From Povalibacter uvarum (GTDB lineage: Bacteria; Pseudomonadota; Gammaproteobacteria; Steroidobacterales; Steroidobacteraceae): a stretch of 64,000 bases of DNA. The stretch lies in the NCBI RefSeq assembly GCF_014202975.1, contig NZ_JACHHZ010000008.1, forward strand, positions 62,001-126,000, written 5' to 3'. A program made the translations under genes and the position numbers. Of this stretch, positions 1-8,394 are shown one piece after another. Below the pieces are notes generated by a model that ran no database searches, had not been told where the DNA came from, and saw only the letters and a program-made list of their open reading frames with translations. Position 1 is the first letter of the stretch. Each line of letters begins with the position of its first letter.

Positions 1-66
1 TGCGCGGGCGCACGAAGGTCCCTACGCCCTGAGAGCGTCAGGGGTAGTTCCAGATCGAGAGAATAA

Positions 67-2493
67 ATGGGGGCACACATGGCATTCCGAAGCACGGCAT
101 TCCGAGGCACGGCATCTAGACGTTCGCAACATCTGCTATTGGTTGGGGCCTGCGGCCTCGCTTCGAGCGTCGCTTCACTGGCGCAGGATTCCACGCCAGC
201 GCAGGACGGCCTGCTCGAGGAAGTGATCGTCACCGCGCAGATGCGTGCGCAGGACATCCAGGACGTGCCGATCGCGATCACCGTGATCAATCCCGAAGAC
301 CTGGCCCGCGCCGGCTTCAACGACGCCAACGATCTCAGCAAGATCGCGCCCAACGCGATCATCACGCAGGATCAGGGCGAGGTGAGCATTACGATTCGCG
401 GTATCGGCGACCTGTCCGACGGCGGGGACACCTCGGTCACCGCGAACATCGACGGTGAATATCTGAACGGCGGCCGGGCACTCGCGGCCGCGCTCTTCGA
501 TCTGGAACGTGTCGAGGTCCTGCGCGGCCCACAGGGCACATTGTATGGACGCAACTCCACCGCCGGCGCCGTGAACTACATCATGCGAAAGCCGGGTGAT
601 ACCTTCGACGCGAACATGGCCGTGAGCTACGGCGTCGATTACAGCTCCGTGCGCGCGGACGGCGGCGTCTCGATTCCGCTCACAGACGGCGTGGGTATCC
701 GTGTAGCCGGGTTCTATGAGGACCGCGATGGCTACGTCGAGCATCCGGGCCTGGCTGCCGGGAACTACGGCGGATTCAACTTCCCTGGCTATGAAGCATT
801 CGAGTCCGACGACAACGAAGGGTTCGGCGGCCGCTTCTCGCTTCGAGGCACCAATCTCGGCGCATTCACTTACTACCTCGCTGCAGAGTACTCGGAGCGT
901 GAATTCACGCCACAGGTCTTCGCCGCGATCGACACCCACCAACCGGAGTTCACGCCGGGCGCGAACTGCGCGGCACCTGGCTGGGAGGCTACGGCCCCGC
1001 TCATCACGACAGACACCCTGTGCATTCCGAGCGGGACGCGATACCAGGACACCCTGAACCGCGAGAACTACGCCGCGCCCGCGAATGGCGGCGGTCGTCA
1101 GTTCTGGGAAACGTACGCGTATCGCGCGCGCTTCGACTATGAGTTCAGTCCCGCGGCGACATTGAGCTACATCGGAGGCTACCGGTACTTCGAAGTGGAC
1201 CCGAAGAGCACGGGGTCCCTGCCCGTCGTCTATGCGAACGTGGTCGAGCAGAACGAAACGACGACGCAGAGTCACGAGATCAGGCTCGCGGGCGACGTGA
1301 ACGGAATCATCTACCAGGTCGGTGGATTCCTGTTCAAGCAGTCGATCGACCAGCTCGCCGGCTTCTATCTCGGAGACATCACGCCGGGCACCCAGAACTT
1401 CGGCTTCTTCATCAACTACAACCTGCGCGACTCGGACAACGAGAGCAAGTCCGCGTTCGGTCAGGTCGAAGTGCCGATCACCGATCAGCTCACGGCAGTG
1501 GGCGGCGTGCGTTACACCAGCAACGAGAACGATGGCTACTGGCGCGATCGTGCGGCCTTCCTCGTGGGTCCAGAAACTCGCCCGCGCGATACGCCGGGTA
1601 TCTTCACCGACCCGCTCCTGCTGCACAGCTCGGAGGAAAAGACCACCTGGCTCGCCGGCCTGAACTACAAGCTGGATCCCGACACACTGATCTACGGCAA
1701 GGTCTCGACGGGTTTCAAGGGCGGCGGCTTCGACGCCGTAGGCACTTACGGCCCGGAAACGAACACAGCCTACGAAACCGGCTTGAAGAAAGTGTTCGCG
1801 GACGGAAAGAACATCTTCAACGCTGCGGCGTTCTACTACGACTACAAGGGTCTGCAGGTCGATGTTCTGCTGAGCTCGGCGGAAGGCGGTCGCGTCTTCA
1901 ATGCGGGCGCCGCAACGATCTGGGGCTTCGAGCTCGAGGGCGTGTTCGAGCTGACCGAGAACGATCGCGTCAATGCGTCGCTCAACTACCTGAATGCGGA
2001 ACTGGACGAGCTGGAGGCGCTCTACAACGTGTACTGCGTCCCTGTCAGCGAGGGTGGTGTCGGACCGTGCGCGGGTGACGAGGCAGCTGTCGGTGACCTC
2101 GATCCCAATACGCCGGGAGTCCAGTCGCCGAACTTCGCCGGCAACAAGCTCGGCAACTCGCCCGAGTGGATCGCGACGCTTGGCTACGACCACGTGTTCC
2201 CGCTGAGCTCTGGCAACACCATCACGTTCCACGCGGACATCGCTTACAAGAGCGAGTTCTTCACGGAGTTCTACAACTACGAGGACCACAAGCAGGATGC
2301 GTACACGCAGTCGAACGCGTCGATCGACTTCGAGACGGACAACGGGCTCACCGTGTCTGCTTACGTCCGCAACATCGAGGACAAGCGCTACCTGACCAAC
2401 GGCTACTTCCTGGCGGCGGGCCCGGACGACATCTGGAACTTCCAGTTCGGCAACCCGCGTCAGTTCGGGGTGCGCTTCAGCAAGGACTGGTAG
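67..2493 (+). CDS. TonB-dependent outer-membrane receptor
   Basis: An 808-residue outer-membrane receptor of the TonB-dependent family, expected to import a large or scarce substrate with TonB/ExbB/ExbD energy. Residues 1-39 look like a signal peptide. A TonB-box-like EEVIVTA lies at about 51-57, followed by a plug domain with the usual DVPIAITV and VLRGPQGTLYGRNSTAG motifs. The rest is a long beta-barrel ending in aromatic Trp. A GAGAG purine tract sits about 5 bases before ATG 67; ATG 79 (codon 5) is an alternative start. The imported ligand cannot be read from sequence, but the nearby secreted esterase, alpha-L-rhamnosidase and ring-cleavage genes make a plant-derived glycoside or ester plausible (inference). 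A perfect hairpin follows the stop codon. The only upstream sequence in the window is 66 bases, with a small 6-bp hairpin at 27-43. Confidence 0.93.
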   Translation: MGAHMAFRSTAFRGTASRRSQHLLLVGACGLASSVASLAQDSTPAQDGLLEEVIVTAQMRAQDIQDVPIAITVINPEDLARAGFNDANDLSKIAPNAIITQDQGEVSITIRGIGDLSDGGDTSVTANIDGEYLNGGRALAAALFDLERVEVLRGPQGTLYGRNSTAGAVNYIMRKPGDTFDANMAVSYGVDYSSVRADGGVSIPLTDGVGIRVAGFYEDRDGYVEHPGLAAGNYGGFNFPGYEAFESDDNEGFGGRFSLRGTNLGAFTYYLAAEYSEREFTPQVFAAIDTHQPEFTPGANCAAPGWEATAPLITTDTLCIPSGTRYQDTLNRENYAAPANGGGRQFWETYAYRARFDYEFSPAATLSYIGGYRYFEVDPKSTGSLPVVYANVVEQNETTTQSHEIRLAGDVNGIIYQVGGFLFKQSIDQLAGFYLGDITPGTQNFGFFINYNLRDSDNESKSAFGQVEVPITDQLTAVGGVRYTSNENDGYWRDRAAFLVGPETRPRDTPGIFTDPLLLHSSEEKTTWLAGLNYKLDPDTLIYGKVSTGFKGGGFDAVGTYGPETNTAYETGLKKVFADGKNIFNAAAFYYDYKGLQVDVLLSSAEGGRVFNAGAATIWGFELEGVFELTENDRVNASLNYLNAELDELEALYNVYCVPVSEGGVGPCAGDEAAVGDLDPNTPGVQSPNFAGNKLGNSPEWIATLGYDHVFPLSSGNTITFHADIAYKSEFFTEFYNYEDHKQDAYTQSNASIDFETDNGLTVSAYVRNIEDKRYLTNGYFLAAGPDDIWNFQFGNPRQFGVRFSKDW

Positions 2494-2503
2494 CAGACTA
2501 AGC

Positions 2504-2537
2504 ACGACCGCGCAGTCCTTTGAGGCTGCGCGGTCGT
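2504..2537 (+). terminator. Stem-loop after the TonB receptor
   Basis: A perfect 12-bp inverted repeat (2504-2515 with 2526-2537) and a 10-base loop lie 10 bases after the receptor stop. No T-run follows, so it may be a weak or Rho-assisted terminator or an mRNA 3' stabiliser. Confidence 0.5.
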
Positions 2538-2564
2538 CGCATCAACCGGCATCTCCTTTCTTCC

Positions 2565-2600
2565 TGTGGGTCCGGCTTTAGCCGGACGTCATGCGAAGCA
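2565..2600 (+). repeat. REP-like palindrome, single copy
   Basis: The core GTCCGGCTTTAGCCGGAC is an 18-base palindrome, preceded by TGTGG and followed by GTCATGCGAAGCA. The same unit occurs at 33567-33648 and 49383-49478, where it is paired head-to-head. Here only one arm is present. It is intergenic, like REP/BIME elements. Confidence 0.8.
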
Positions 2601-2632
2601 TGCCTTTCGGTACTACGGCTGAGCCCTCATCC

Positions 2633-2700
2633 GTCATCCCCGCGAAAGCGGGGATCCATCTTGCGGAAAGGCATGGACTCCCGCCTGCGCGGGAGTGACG
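2633..2700. repeat. Inverted pair of GTCATYCCCGCG repeats
   Basis: Two roughly 27-base units in opposite orientation. One starts GTCATCCCCGCG and the other ends CGCGGGAGTGAC; each is a CCCGC...GCGGG hairpin flanked by ATGGA/TCCAT. They lie just beyond the stop of the LVIVD protein gene. Other copies are at 23786-23884 and 31522-31590. Confidence 0.8.
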
Positions 2701-2704
2701 AGCC

Positions 2705-3991
2705 CTAGTTCTTAGTCGCGCCCGTATACCTGACGATCCAGATCCCACCCTCTGATCCATTCGTCATGTAGGCGTACCCACGGGTGTCGACGAGCACGTC
2801 TTCCACACCGCGATGGCCCTTGTCCCAATCTGGGATCGGCGGCACGAAGTACGCAACCTCCGTGGGAAACAGCGGATTCGAAATGTCGTAGACCCTCAAC
2901 CCGGCGAGGAAGTACGTCGCGAACATCCGATTCACCGGCTTCTCCGTGACCGGCAGGTGCGTTTCAGCATTCACGTTGTGCAACCCGAAACGTCCCTTCA
3001 GATCGCAGAACGTTTTGTACGCGGCACCGGGCGGAGCTGAAGGCCTGCCAAAGCGTGCGACCAGCAGCGGATTCGCGGGATCGCGGTTGTTGATGATCCC
3101 GGCCTGCGCCAGCGTTTCGCTCTCGCAGCCAGGCTTCTCTGGCTCGGTCGAGAAGAATACATAGTCGTTCGGCAACCGCAGCGCCGTGTGCATCGACGGC
3201 GGACCCACCTGCGTGAGCGGACTGAAGTCGATCCTGCCGATGATCTTCGGATTCGCTGGATCGCGCACATCGAGATTCACGATTCCCGGCGCATAGGCCA
3301 GTGTCATCATCGTGCCGTCGCGATTCAGTGCGGGTGCGCCGTGGAAAGCCATCGGGATGCGTTCGACACCGTCGTTGTCGCGCTGACCCGGCCACCACCA
3401 GCGACCCACTTCGGTTGGGTGCCGCGGATCGCTGACATCAAGGGTGAGCAGGATCGACTGTCCCTGATAGCCGTCAACGAAGGCAGCGAGGTACGCATAC
3501 TTGCCGCCGAAGTAGCCGTTGCGATGCGTGCCCCAGCCGCGCGCGGCAAAGCCGGAAAGCTTCTGCGGATTCAACGGATCCTTGATGTCCCACAGCGTCA
3601 CCAGATCCATATCCTGCGGAGGCTGTCGAAACGGGCGTGGCGTGCCGCGATCGGTGAACGGCAGTTGTGCGCCGAGCAGCAGCAAGTCACCAGACGACGT
3701 TATCTGAGCGCTGCCCCGCTCCGATTCGATCACCTTCGCGATTGCGGGCTTGGCCGGATCGGTAACGTCGATGACATGAAAGCCGCCCGGATTTGTCGTT
3801 CCGACGAACAGATACCAGCGATCCGCGTCCGTGCGTTTCATCGTCAGCTTGAAGCCGCGCTGCGCTTTCAGGTTCACGTACGAAACCGGGCGCACATCCT
3901 TTGCCTGCCAGCCGGGCGGAATCGCATCGGCACCGGAGGCCGCAGCGACGACGGCGAAGAGAAGCGCAATGAATCCTGCAACCATTCGCAT
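2705..3991 (-). CDS. Secreted LVIVD-repeat beta-propeller protein
   Basis: A 428-residue exported protein. ATG 3991 is chosen because it is followed at once by a signal peptide (MRMVAGFIALLF..., cleavage near residue 21). The frame stays open further upstream, but that stretch is low-complexity and not signal-like. ATG 3985 is also possible. The body has repeated blades of the type FHVIDVTDPAKP, LWDIKDPLNP, LLTLDVSDPRHP, NLDVRDPANP and LRVYDISNPLFP, which is the LVIVD repeat pattern that folds as a beta-propeller. No catalytic motif is visible, so the function is unknown; such proteins are usually surface or periplasmic. It is divergent from the carboxylesterase across a 175-base gap holding a perfect inverted repeat. 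Confidence 0.8.
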   Translation of the reverse strand: MRMVAGFIALLFAVVAAASGADAIPPGWQAKDVRPVSYVNLKAQRGFKLTMKRTDADRWYLFVGTTNPGGFHVIDVTDPAKPAIAKVIESERGSAQITSSGDLLLLGAQLPFTDRGTPRPFRQPPQDMDLVTLWDIKDPLNPQKLSGFAARGWGTHRNGYFGGKYAYLAAFVDGYQGQSILLTLDVSDPRHPTEVGRWWWPGQRDNDGVERIPMAFHGAPALNRDGTMMTLAYAPGIVNLDVRDPANPKIIGRIDFSPLTQVGPPSMHTALRLPNDYVFFSTEPEKPGCESETLAQAGIINNRDPANPLLVARFGRPSAPPGAAYKTFCDLKGRFGLHNVNAETHLPVTEKPVNRMFATYFLAGLRVYDISNPLFPTEVAYFVPPIPDWDKGHRGVEDVLVDTRGYAYMTNGSEGGIWIVRYTGATKN

Positions 3992-4028
3992 CTTTGCCAA
4001 TTCCCAGGTGAAGAACGACTGTGGATTG

Positions 4029-4049
4029 TGCGGGCAGGAACTGCCCGCA
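4029..4049. promoter_or_regulatory. 9-bp inverted repeat in divergent promoter region
   Basis: TGCGGGCAG and CTGCCCGCA form a perfect palindrome with a 3-base centre (GAA). It lies between the divergent LVIVD and carboxylesterase genes, just before a TTGACC hexamer at 4051-4056. It could be an operator. No convincing -10 box was found. Confidence 0.4.
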
Positions 4050-4166
4050 GTTGACCAGCGTACTGTTGAAACTTGACTGGCTGCGCGGCCGCCTCCGAGG
4101 CAACTCATTGCGAGACCTAGACTGCACATCCGAGTACGTATCAACGCCATCATCGGACGGGATGAC

Positions 4167-5759
4167 ATGACAATTCGTGCAGCGTGCCTGGTCGGGATTC
4201 TCGTGTTAGCCGCCAACGGCGCGCCGCTCTTGGCGGCTTCGCCCACGGCTCCTTTCGTCGGGACGAAAGCGGGCACGCTGCGGGGAGTGCGCGAAGACGC
4301 CGTTGATGTGTTTCGAGGTGTGCCGTATGCCGAGGCACCTGTCGGTGCACTGCGCTGGCGTGCGCCCGTGGCCGCAAAGTCCTGGTCCGGCGTCCGCCCC
4401 GCCATCGAGTATGGCGCGAGTTGCTACCAGGAATGGCCGGCGCGTACGTTCGGCCCGTACACATCCGAATTCGTGGACACGCCGCGGCCCAGCGAAGACT
4501 GCCTCTACCTCAACGTGTGGTCTCCAGCGCAAAGGACCGCAAAGGTACCTGTCATGGTGTGGATCCACGGCGGCGGATTCTCCGGCGGCTCCGGAGCCCT
4601 GTCGATTTATGACGGCACGCACCTGGCGTCGCAAGGCATCATGGTCGTCACGATCAATTACCGAGTGGGACCTTTCGGATTCCTTGCACATCCCGAACTG
4701 ACGCGCGAAGCCCGTGGGACCGCGGCCGGCAACTATGGTCTGCAGGACATGATCGCAGCGTTGCGCTGGGTACAGGACAACGCAGCAGCATTCGGTGGCG
4801 ACGCGGCGAACGTCACGATCATGGGGCAATCGGCAGGTGCGATGGCTGTGAATGCTCTTGTTGCCTCTCCGCAAGCGAAGGGCTTGTTTGCGAGAGCGAT
4901 CGCCCAGAGCGGTTCGGGCATGGGCATCCCCGCGATTCCGCTTGCGGAAGCTGAGAACAACGGGGAGCGCCTCTTCAAAGCGACTGGTGCTGCCACGCTG
5001 ACGGAACTCCGCGCACTTCCGCCTGAGAAGATTCAATCGGCCAATCCGTTCTACTTCGGGTCCCCTCCGCCTGGCACTCCGCCGCGCATCGAGCTGCGCC
5101 CCGTACTCGATGGTGGCGTGCTGCCGGCGGACTACTCTCAACCGGGCGCGCCGGTGGCGTCGGCGGTACCGATCATCACGGGGTTCAATGCAGACGAGTT
5201 CATGCCGTCGAACGAGGTCACCGCAGCCGAGTTTCAGCAATCCGTGCGTGCACGTTACGGCGCTGATGCCGATCGACTGCTCTCGTTGTATCCGCACGCA
5301 ACGAACGAAGAGGCTGCGCAATCCGCGCGAGCGCTGGTGCGAGATGTCTACATGACGGCCACCTACCGCTGGGCCGTTGAGCACAGTCGCATCGGCGGAC
5401 GACCTGTGTATGCGTACCTGTTCACGCATCCTTCTCCCGTCGCGAAGCCTCCGGGCTTCGGTACCTTTCACTCGTCCGAGATTCCGTACCTGTTCGGCGT
5501 GCTCGATCGCAACCACCGCCCCTACGACGACAGGGATGAGCAGATCGCAAAGCAGCTGCAGTCGTACTGGCTCAGCTTCATTCGTACCGGCGACCCGAAC
5601 GGCGGGCCGGGAGCCCGCTGGAATCCGGTCGATCGAAACGTGGTCCAGGTGATGGGACTCGGCGACGATGCCGGCCCGCGCCCGCCGGTGTCATCGAATC
5701 AACGATTTCAGGCGCTGATGACCTACGCGGATTCCGGCGGGCGGCTGTCGATCCGTTAG
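4167..5759 (+). CDS. Secreted type-B carboxylesterase
   Basis: A 530-residue alpha/beta-hydrolase of the carboxylesterase type-B family. It has a signal peptide (residues 1-23), the SEDCLYLNVW block (109-118), the oxyanion-hole HGGG (134-137), the nucleophile elbow GQSAG with Ser222 (the usual Glu of GESAG is Gln here), the acid in NADEF (Glu344) and the catalytic His in FHSSEIPYLFG (His435). Length is normal for the family. It should hydrolyse carboxylic esters in the periplasm or outside the cell; the substrate is unknown. ATG 4167 is preceded by the purine-rich GGACGGGATGAC. Its position between the TonB receptor and an aromatic-catabolism cluster suggests release of phenolic esters, which is inference. 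It converges with the amidohydrolase gene, leaving only 10 bases. Confidence 0.88.
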   Translation: MTIRAACLVGILVLAANGAPLLAASPTAPFVGTKAGTLRGVREDAVDVFRGVPYAEAPVGALRWRAPVAAKSWSGVRPAIEYGASCYQEWPARTFGPYTSEFVDTPRPSEDCLYLNVWSPAQRTAKVPVMVWIHGGGFSGGSGALSIYDGTHLASQGIMVVTINYRVGPFGFLAHPELTREARGTAAGNYGLQDMIAALRWVQDNAAAFGGDAANVTIMGQSAGAMAVNALVASPQAKGLFARAIAQSGSGMGIPAIPLAEAENNGERLFKATGAATLTELRALPPEKIQSANPFYFGSPPPGTPPRIELRPVLDGGVLPADYSQPGAPVASAVPIITGFNADEFMPSNEVTAAEFQQSVRARYGADADRLLSLYPHATNEEAAQSARALVRDVYMTATYRWAVEHSRIGGRPVYAYLFTHPSPVAKPPGFGTFHSSEIPYLFGVLDRNHRPYDDRDEQIAKQLQSYWLSFIRTGDPNGGPGARWNPVDRNVVQVMGLGDDAGPRPPVSSNQRFQALMTYADSGGRLSIR

Positions 5760-5769
5760 CGCGGTCCGT

Positions 5770-6813
5770 TCAGCCTCTGATGCGCGCAAAAAGCGTCTCG
5801 GCTGTACCGCTAGAGATCGCCGCCAGATCGCCAGCACTCAGCGCCAGGCCCTGGAGCCTCGCCTGCGTCGCCTCGATCGGCACGAGTGGAAAATCGCTGC
5901 CAAACATCACCTGTGTCGCTGGCACGAGACTCAGCAGTGCAGCCATCGCAGGTTGGTTCGCCGAATTGGCGATCTCGTAGTACAGGCGCCGCAGCTCTGC
6001 TTCCACGCCGTCCGGCACAGCTGCGGTGAGCTGCGGCACGCTCGTACTCAACTGCGCAATGCGACCGGCCAGCATCGGAATGGTGCCGCCGGCGTGTGAG
6101 AAGATGAAACGAATACCACGGTGTCGTACGAGCTGACCGGAGAACATCAGGCTCGTGATCGTCCGGTTCGTGTCCTGCGTGAACTCGGTGAGGAATGGCG
6201 GCACGTAAGTCATCAGCTTCGAGCAGCATTCCGGAGAGCCGGGGTGGACGTAGACAACAGCGCCGCGGCGATCGAGCTCCTGCATCACCGGCTCAAAAAA
6301 TGGATCGCCGAGCCAGCGATCACCATAGCTCGTCATGAGCACGATTCCGTCCGCGTGAAGCTGATCGAAAGCATGCTCGATTTCGCGCAGGCTCCCTTCG
6401 ATGTCCGGCAGCGGCAGCGCGGCGAAGAAGCCGAAGCGCTTCGGATGCCGTTGCCGCAGCTGCGCGGCATACAGGCTCGTTTCACGCGACAGGCGCCTGC
6501 CCTGCACTACATCACCAAACCACACACCCGGCGCCGAGATCGAGAGAATCGCGGTCGCAACGCCAGTCTGGTCCATTCGCTCGAGCGCCCGCTGCTCCGA
6601 CCAGCCCAGCCAGTTGGGCACGATCCGGCCGCCGCCCTGTCGTGAGATGTGCTCCTTGACCTCCTCGAACCAGAACGGCGGAATGAAATGGTGATGGACA
6701 TCCACGAGCGCAGGGGCACTCGCGGCAGCGTAGGCCGGTGCCAGGCCGTAGCACGCGCCCGCCGCCGCGAGGCTGCCCAACAGTGTCCGTCGAGTCAGTG
6801 TGTCCGTCTTCAT
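5770..6813 (-). CDS. Tat-exported amidohydrolase, ACMSD/decarboxylase-like family
   Basis: A 347-residue protein of the amidohydrolase_2 family, which contains metal-dependent decarboxylases and hydrolases acting on aromatic acids or ring-cleavage products. The metal site is visible as DVHHHFIP (His40, His42), VYVHPGSP, FSHAGGTIP and GSDFPLVP. The N-terminus TLTRRTLLGSLAAAGA is a good twin-arginine signal ending near AYA, so the enzyme is predicted to fold in the cytoplasm and be exported. That is unusual for ACMSD-type enzymes. It sits 15 bases behind the MFS transporter gene on the same strand, so the two probably form one operon. An AGAAG tract precedes the ATG. Decarboxylase versus lactone hydrolase cannot be decided from sequence. 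Confidence 0.82.
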   Translation of the reverse strand: MKTDTLTRRTLLGSLAAAGACYGLAPAYAAASAPALVDVHHHFIPPFWFEEVKEHISRQGGGRIVPNWLGWSEQRALERMDQTGVATAILSISAPGVWFGDVVQGRRLSRETSLYAAQLRQRHPKRFGFFAALPLPDIEGSLREIEHAFDQLHADGIVLMTSYGDRWLGDPFFEPVMQELDRRGAVVYVHPGSPECCSKLMTYVPPFLTEFTQDTNRTITSLMFSGQLVRHRGIRFIFSHAGGTIPMLAGRIAQLSTSVPQLTAAVPDGVEAELRRLYYEIANSANQPAMAALLSLVPATQVMFGSDFPLVPIEATQARLQGLALSAGDLAAISSGTAETLFARIRG

Positions 6814-6828
6814 GGCTTCTTCTGGTGA

Positions 6829-8073
6829 TCAGGCGGCCGACTCGTTTCGGGTCTGGGGCGCGTTCTGGGCTATATCGGGTTCGGTTCGCTGCCGCGTCAA
6901 GGCGAAGACAGCGGCACCGCCAAGAGCAACGAACGGGATGATGCCAACGAGCACTGCCGAGCTCGCCGCGCCGAGCGCCAGCAAACCACCTGCGTAGAGC
7001 GGCCCTACAACTGATCCAAAGCGGCCAACAGCAACTGCAGCACCCACGCCAGTACTGCGCACCGCTGTGGAATACGACAGGGGCGCGAGCGCGTATACGA
7101 CGAGCTGTCCGCCGATGATCGTCGCGCCAGCGAGTGCGCATCCGAACAGCGCGATTTCGACGCTGGTGCCTGAGTACAACAACATCAATGCGACCACGAT
7201 GCCGAGATAGTTCAGCGTGACCCACAGGCTGCGACGCGGCCCACCACAGGCACGTGCTATGAGGGCTCCGATGAACGAGCCGCTGAGGTTGAAACAGATG
7301 GCGGCCCAGCTTGCCGCGGCATGCGAGAAACTCAGCCTGACGAACAACGTCGGCAGCCAGTTCAGCATCAGCAGAAGAATGAGCTGGTTGAAGAAGAACC
7401 CGGACCACAATTGCAGCGTCCTGCTGGCGCGACCGTCCGCGAACAGCGCCTGACTCAGGCTCGCGGTGTCAGGTCGCACGGCTCCATCTCCAGAGCGCTC
7501 CGCCGACTCACGCAGCAGCGGCATCATGAGCAGCGCGAGCACGACGGGGCCGATACCGCCGACATAGAAGATGACGCGCCAGTCCCAGCCGATCCCGTGG
7601 CTCAACGACAGCATGCCCGCAAGAGCGCCACCGAACGGCAGCGCCGCTGTCACAACGGTGACTACGGCAACCCGTCTCCGCGGCTCGACCATCTCGGCGG
7701 CCAGAGCGATGAAATTGGGCATGGCACCGCCCAGCCCGAGACCGGTCAGGAATCGCGCGAGCAGCAGGGACTCGACGCTATTGGCGAGCGCCGTTGCACA
7801 GGAACACAACCCCATGACCATCAGCGAAGCAATCAGGACCGGCTTTCTGCCGACCCGGTCGGCGACACGCCCGCCAATGATCGCTCCGACGAGAAGGCCG
7901 AACGTCGCAGCGCTGAATACCCAGGAAATGGCGCCGGGCGCCAGGCCGAACTCGGGAATGAGGCGCGGCGCCGCAACACCCATCGACTGATTGTCGAAGC
8001 CCTCGAACAGCGCTGCCAGCGCGCAGAGCACGAGCGAGCGCAGGTTGCCGTCCTGCACGGGCCGCGATTGCAT
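6829..8073 (-). CDS. MFS transporter, aromatic acid:H+ symporter type
   Basis: A 414-residue, 12-helix major facilitator. It carries the loop 2-3 signature GGRVADRVGRKP, and its start (MQSRPVQDGNLRSLVLCALAALFEGFD) matches the aromatic acid:H+ symporter pattern of PcaK/BenK/MhpT-like proteins, where an acidic residue in helix 1 (GFD) is conserved. ATG 8073 gives a normal-length N-terminus; the frame runs open 38 codons further, but with unhelical, Pro-rich sequence. It lies directly upstream of the exported amidohydrolase and opposite an AraC regulator, so it is probably the uptake system for the island's aromatic or ring-cleavage substrate. Confidence 0.85.
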   Translation of the reverse strand: MQSRPVQDGNLRSLVLCALAALFEGFDNQSMGVAAPRLIPEFGLAPGAISWVFSAATFGLLVGAIIGGRVADRVGRKPVLIASLMVMGLCSCATALANSVESLLLARFLTGLGLGGAMPNFIALAAEMVEPRRRVAVVTVVTAALPFGGALAGMLSLSHGIGWDWRVIFYVGGIGPVVLALLMMPLLRESAERSGDGAVRPDTASLSQALFADGRASRTLQLWSGFFFNQLILLLMLNWLPTLFVRLSFSHAAASWAAICFNLSGSFIGALIARACGGPRRSLWVTLNYLGIVVALMLLYSGTSVEIALFGCALAGATIIGGQLVVYALAPLSYSTAVRSTGVGAAVAVGRFGSVVGPLYAGGLLALGAASSAVLVGIIPFVALGGAAVFALTRQRTEPDIAQNAPQTRNESAA

Positions 8074-8394
8074 ACTCAACGGCGGCCCTGGCGGAATCGG
8101 GCGGGCCTGCCTCGACCATGCGATCTTCGGCTCTGTTCTGAATGGTCTGATCCCGCCATCACTTGCTTGCCCCGCGAGCTGCCACACCGGTGGAATGCAC
8201 CGATCGTATCCATCCTAGACAACCAGCGACAGGCGGGCTGGTCCCGGCATGCGGCCCGAATTGACCCTGTCAGCGGCAACCGGCGCACAAGAATGTCGAC
8301 ACCGGACCCTCCGGCACGTCTCTTGATAGAGCGACCGGGCGAATGCCGACGCAAACCGATAACCACGGCCGCTGCAGAAATCAGGGGTGACACG
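8074..8394. promoter_or_regulatory. Divergent intergenic region between transporter and AraC regulator
   Basis: This 321-base gap must hold the promoters of the leftward transporter operon and the rightward araC-type gene. A TTGACC hexamer is at 8261-8266, but no convincing -10 box is at the right distance. An AGGGG ribosome-binding site lies at 8383-8387 before GTG 8395. No gene, long repeat or RNA structure was recognised. Confidence 0.4.

Noticed and set aside
175-2505. A 776-codon open frame antisense to the first TonB receptor
   Set aside because: It mirrors the receptor gene, is rich in Arg/Val/Glu with no domain pattern, and is explained by high-GC codon bias leaving the opposite strand open.
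3992-4405. N-terminal extension of the LVIVD gene
   Set aside because: The extension crosses the divergent promoter and the carboxylesterase gene, and would bury the signal peptide inside the protein.
7321-8394. Upstream extension of the AraC regulator frame (358 codons)
   Set aside because: It is the antisense of the MFS gene; AraC family length and the AGGGG site support a start at 8395.
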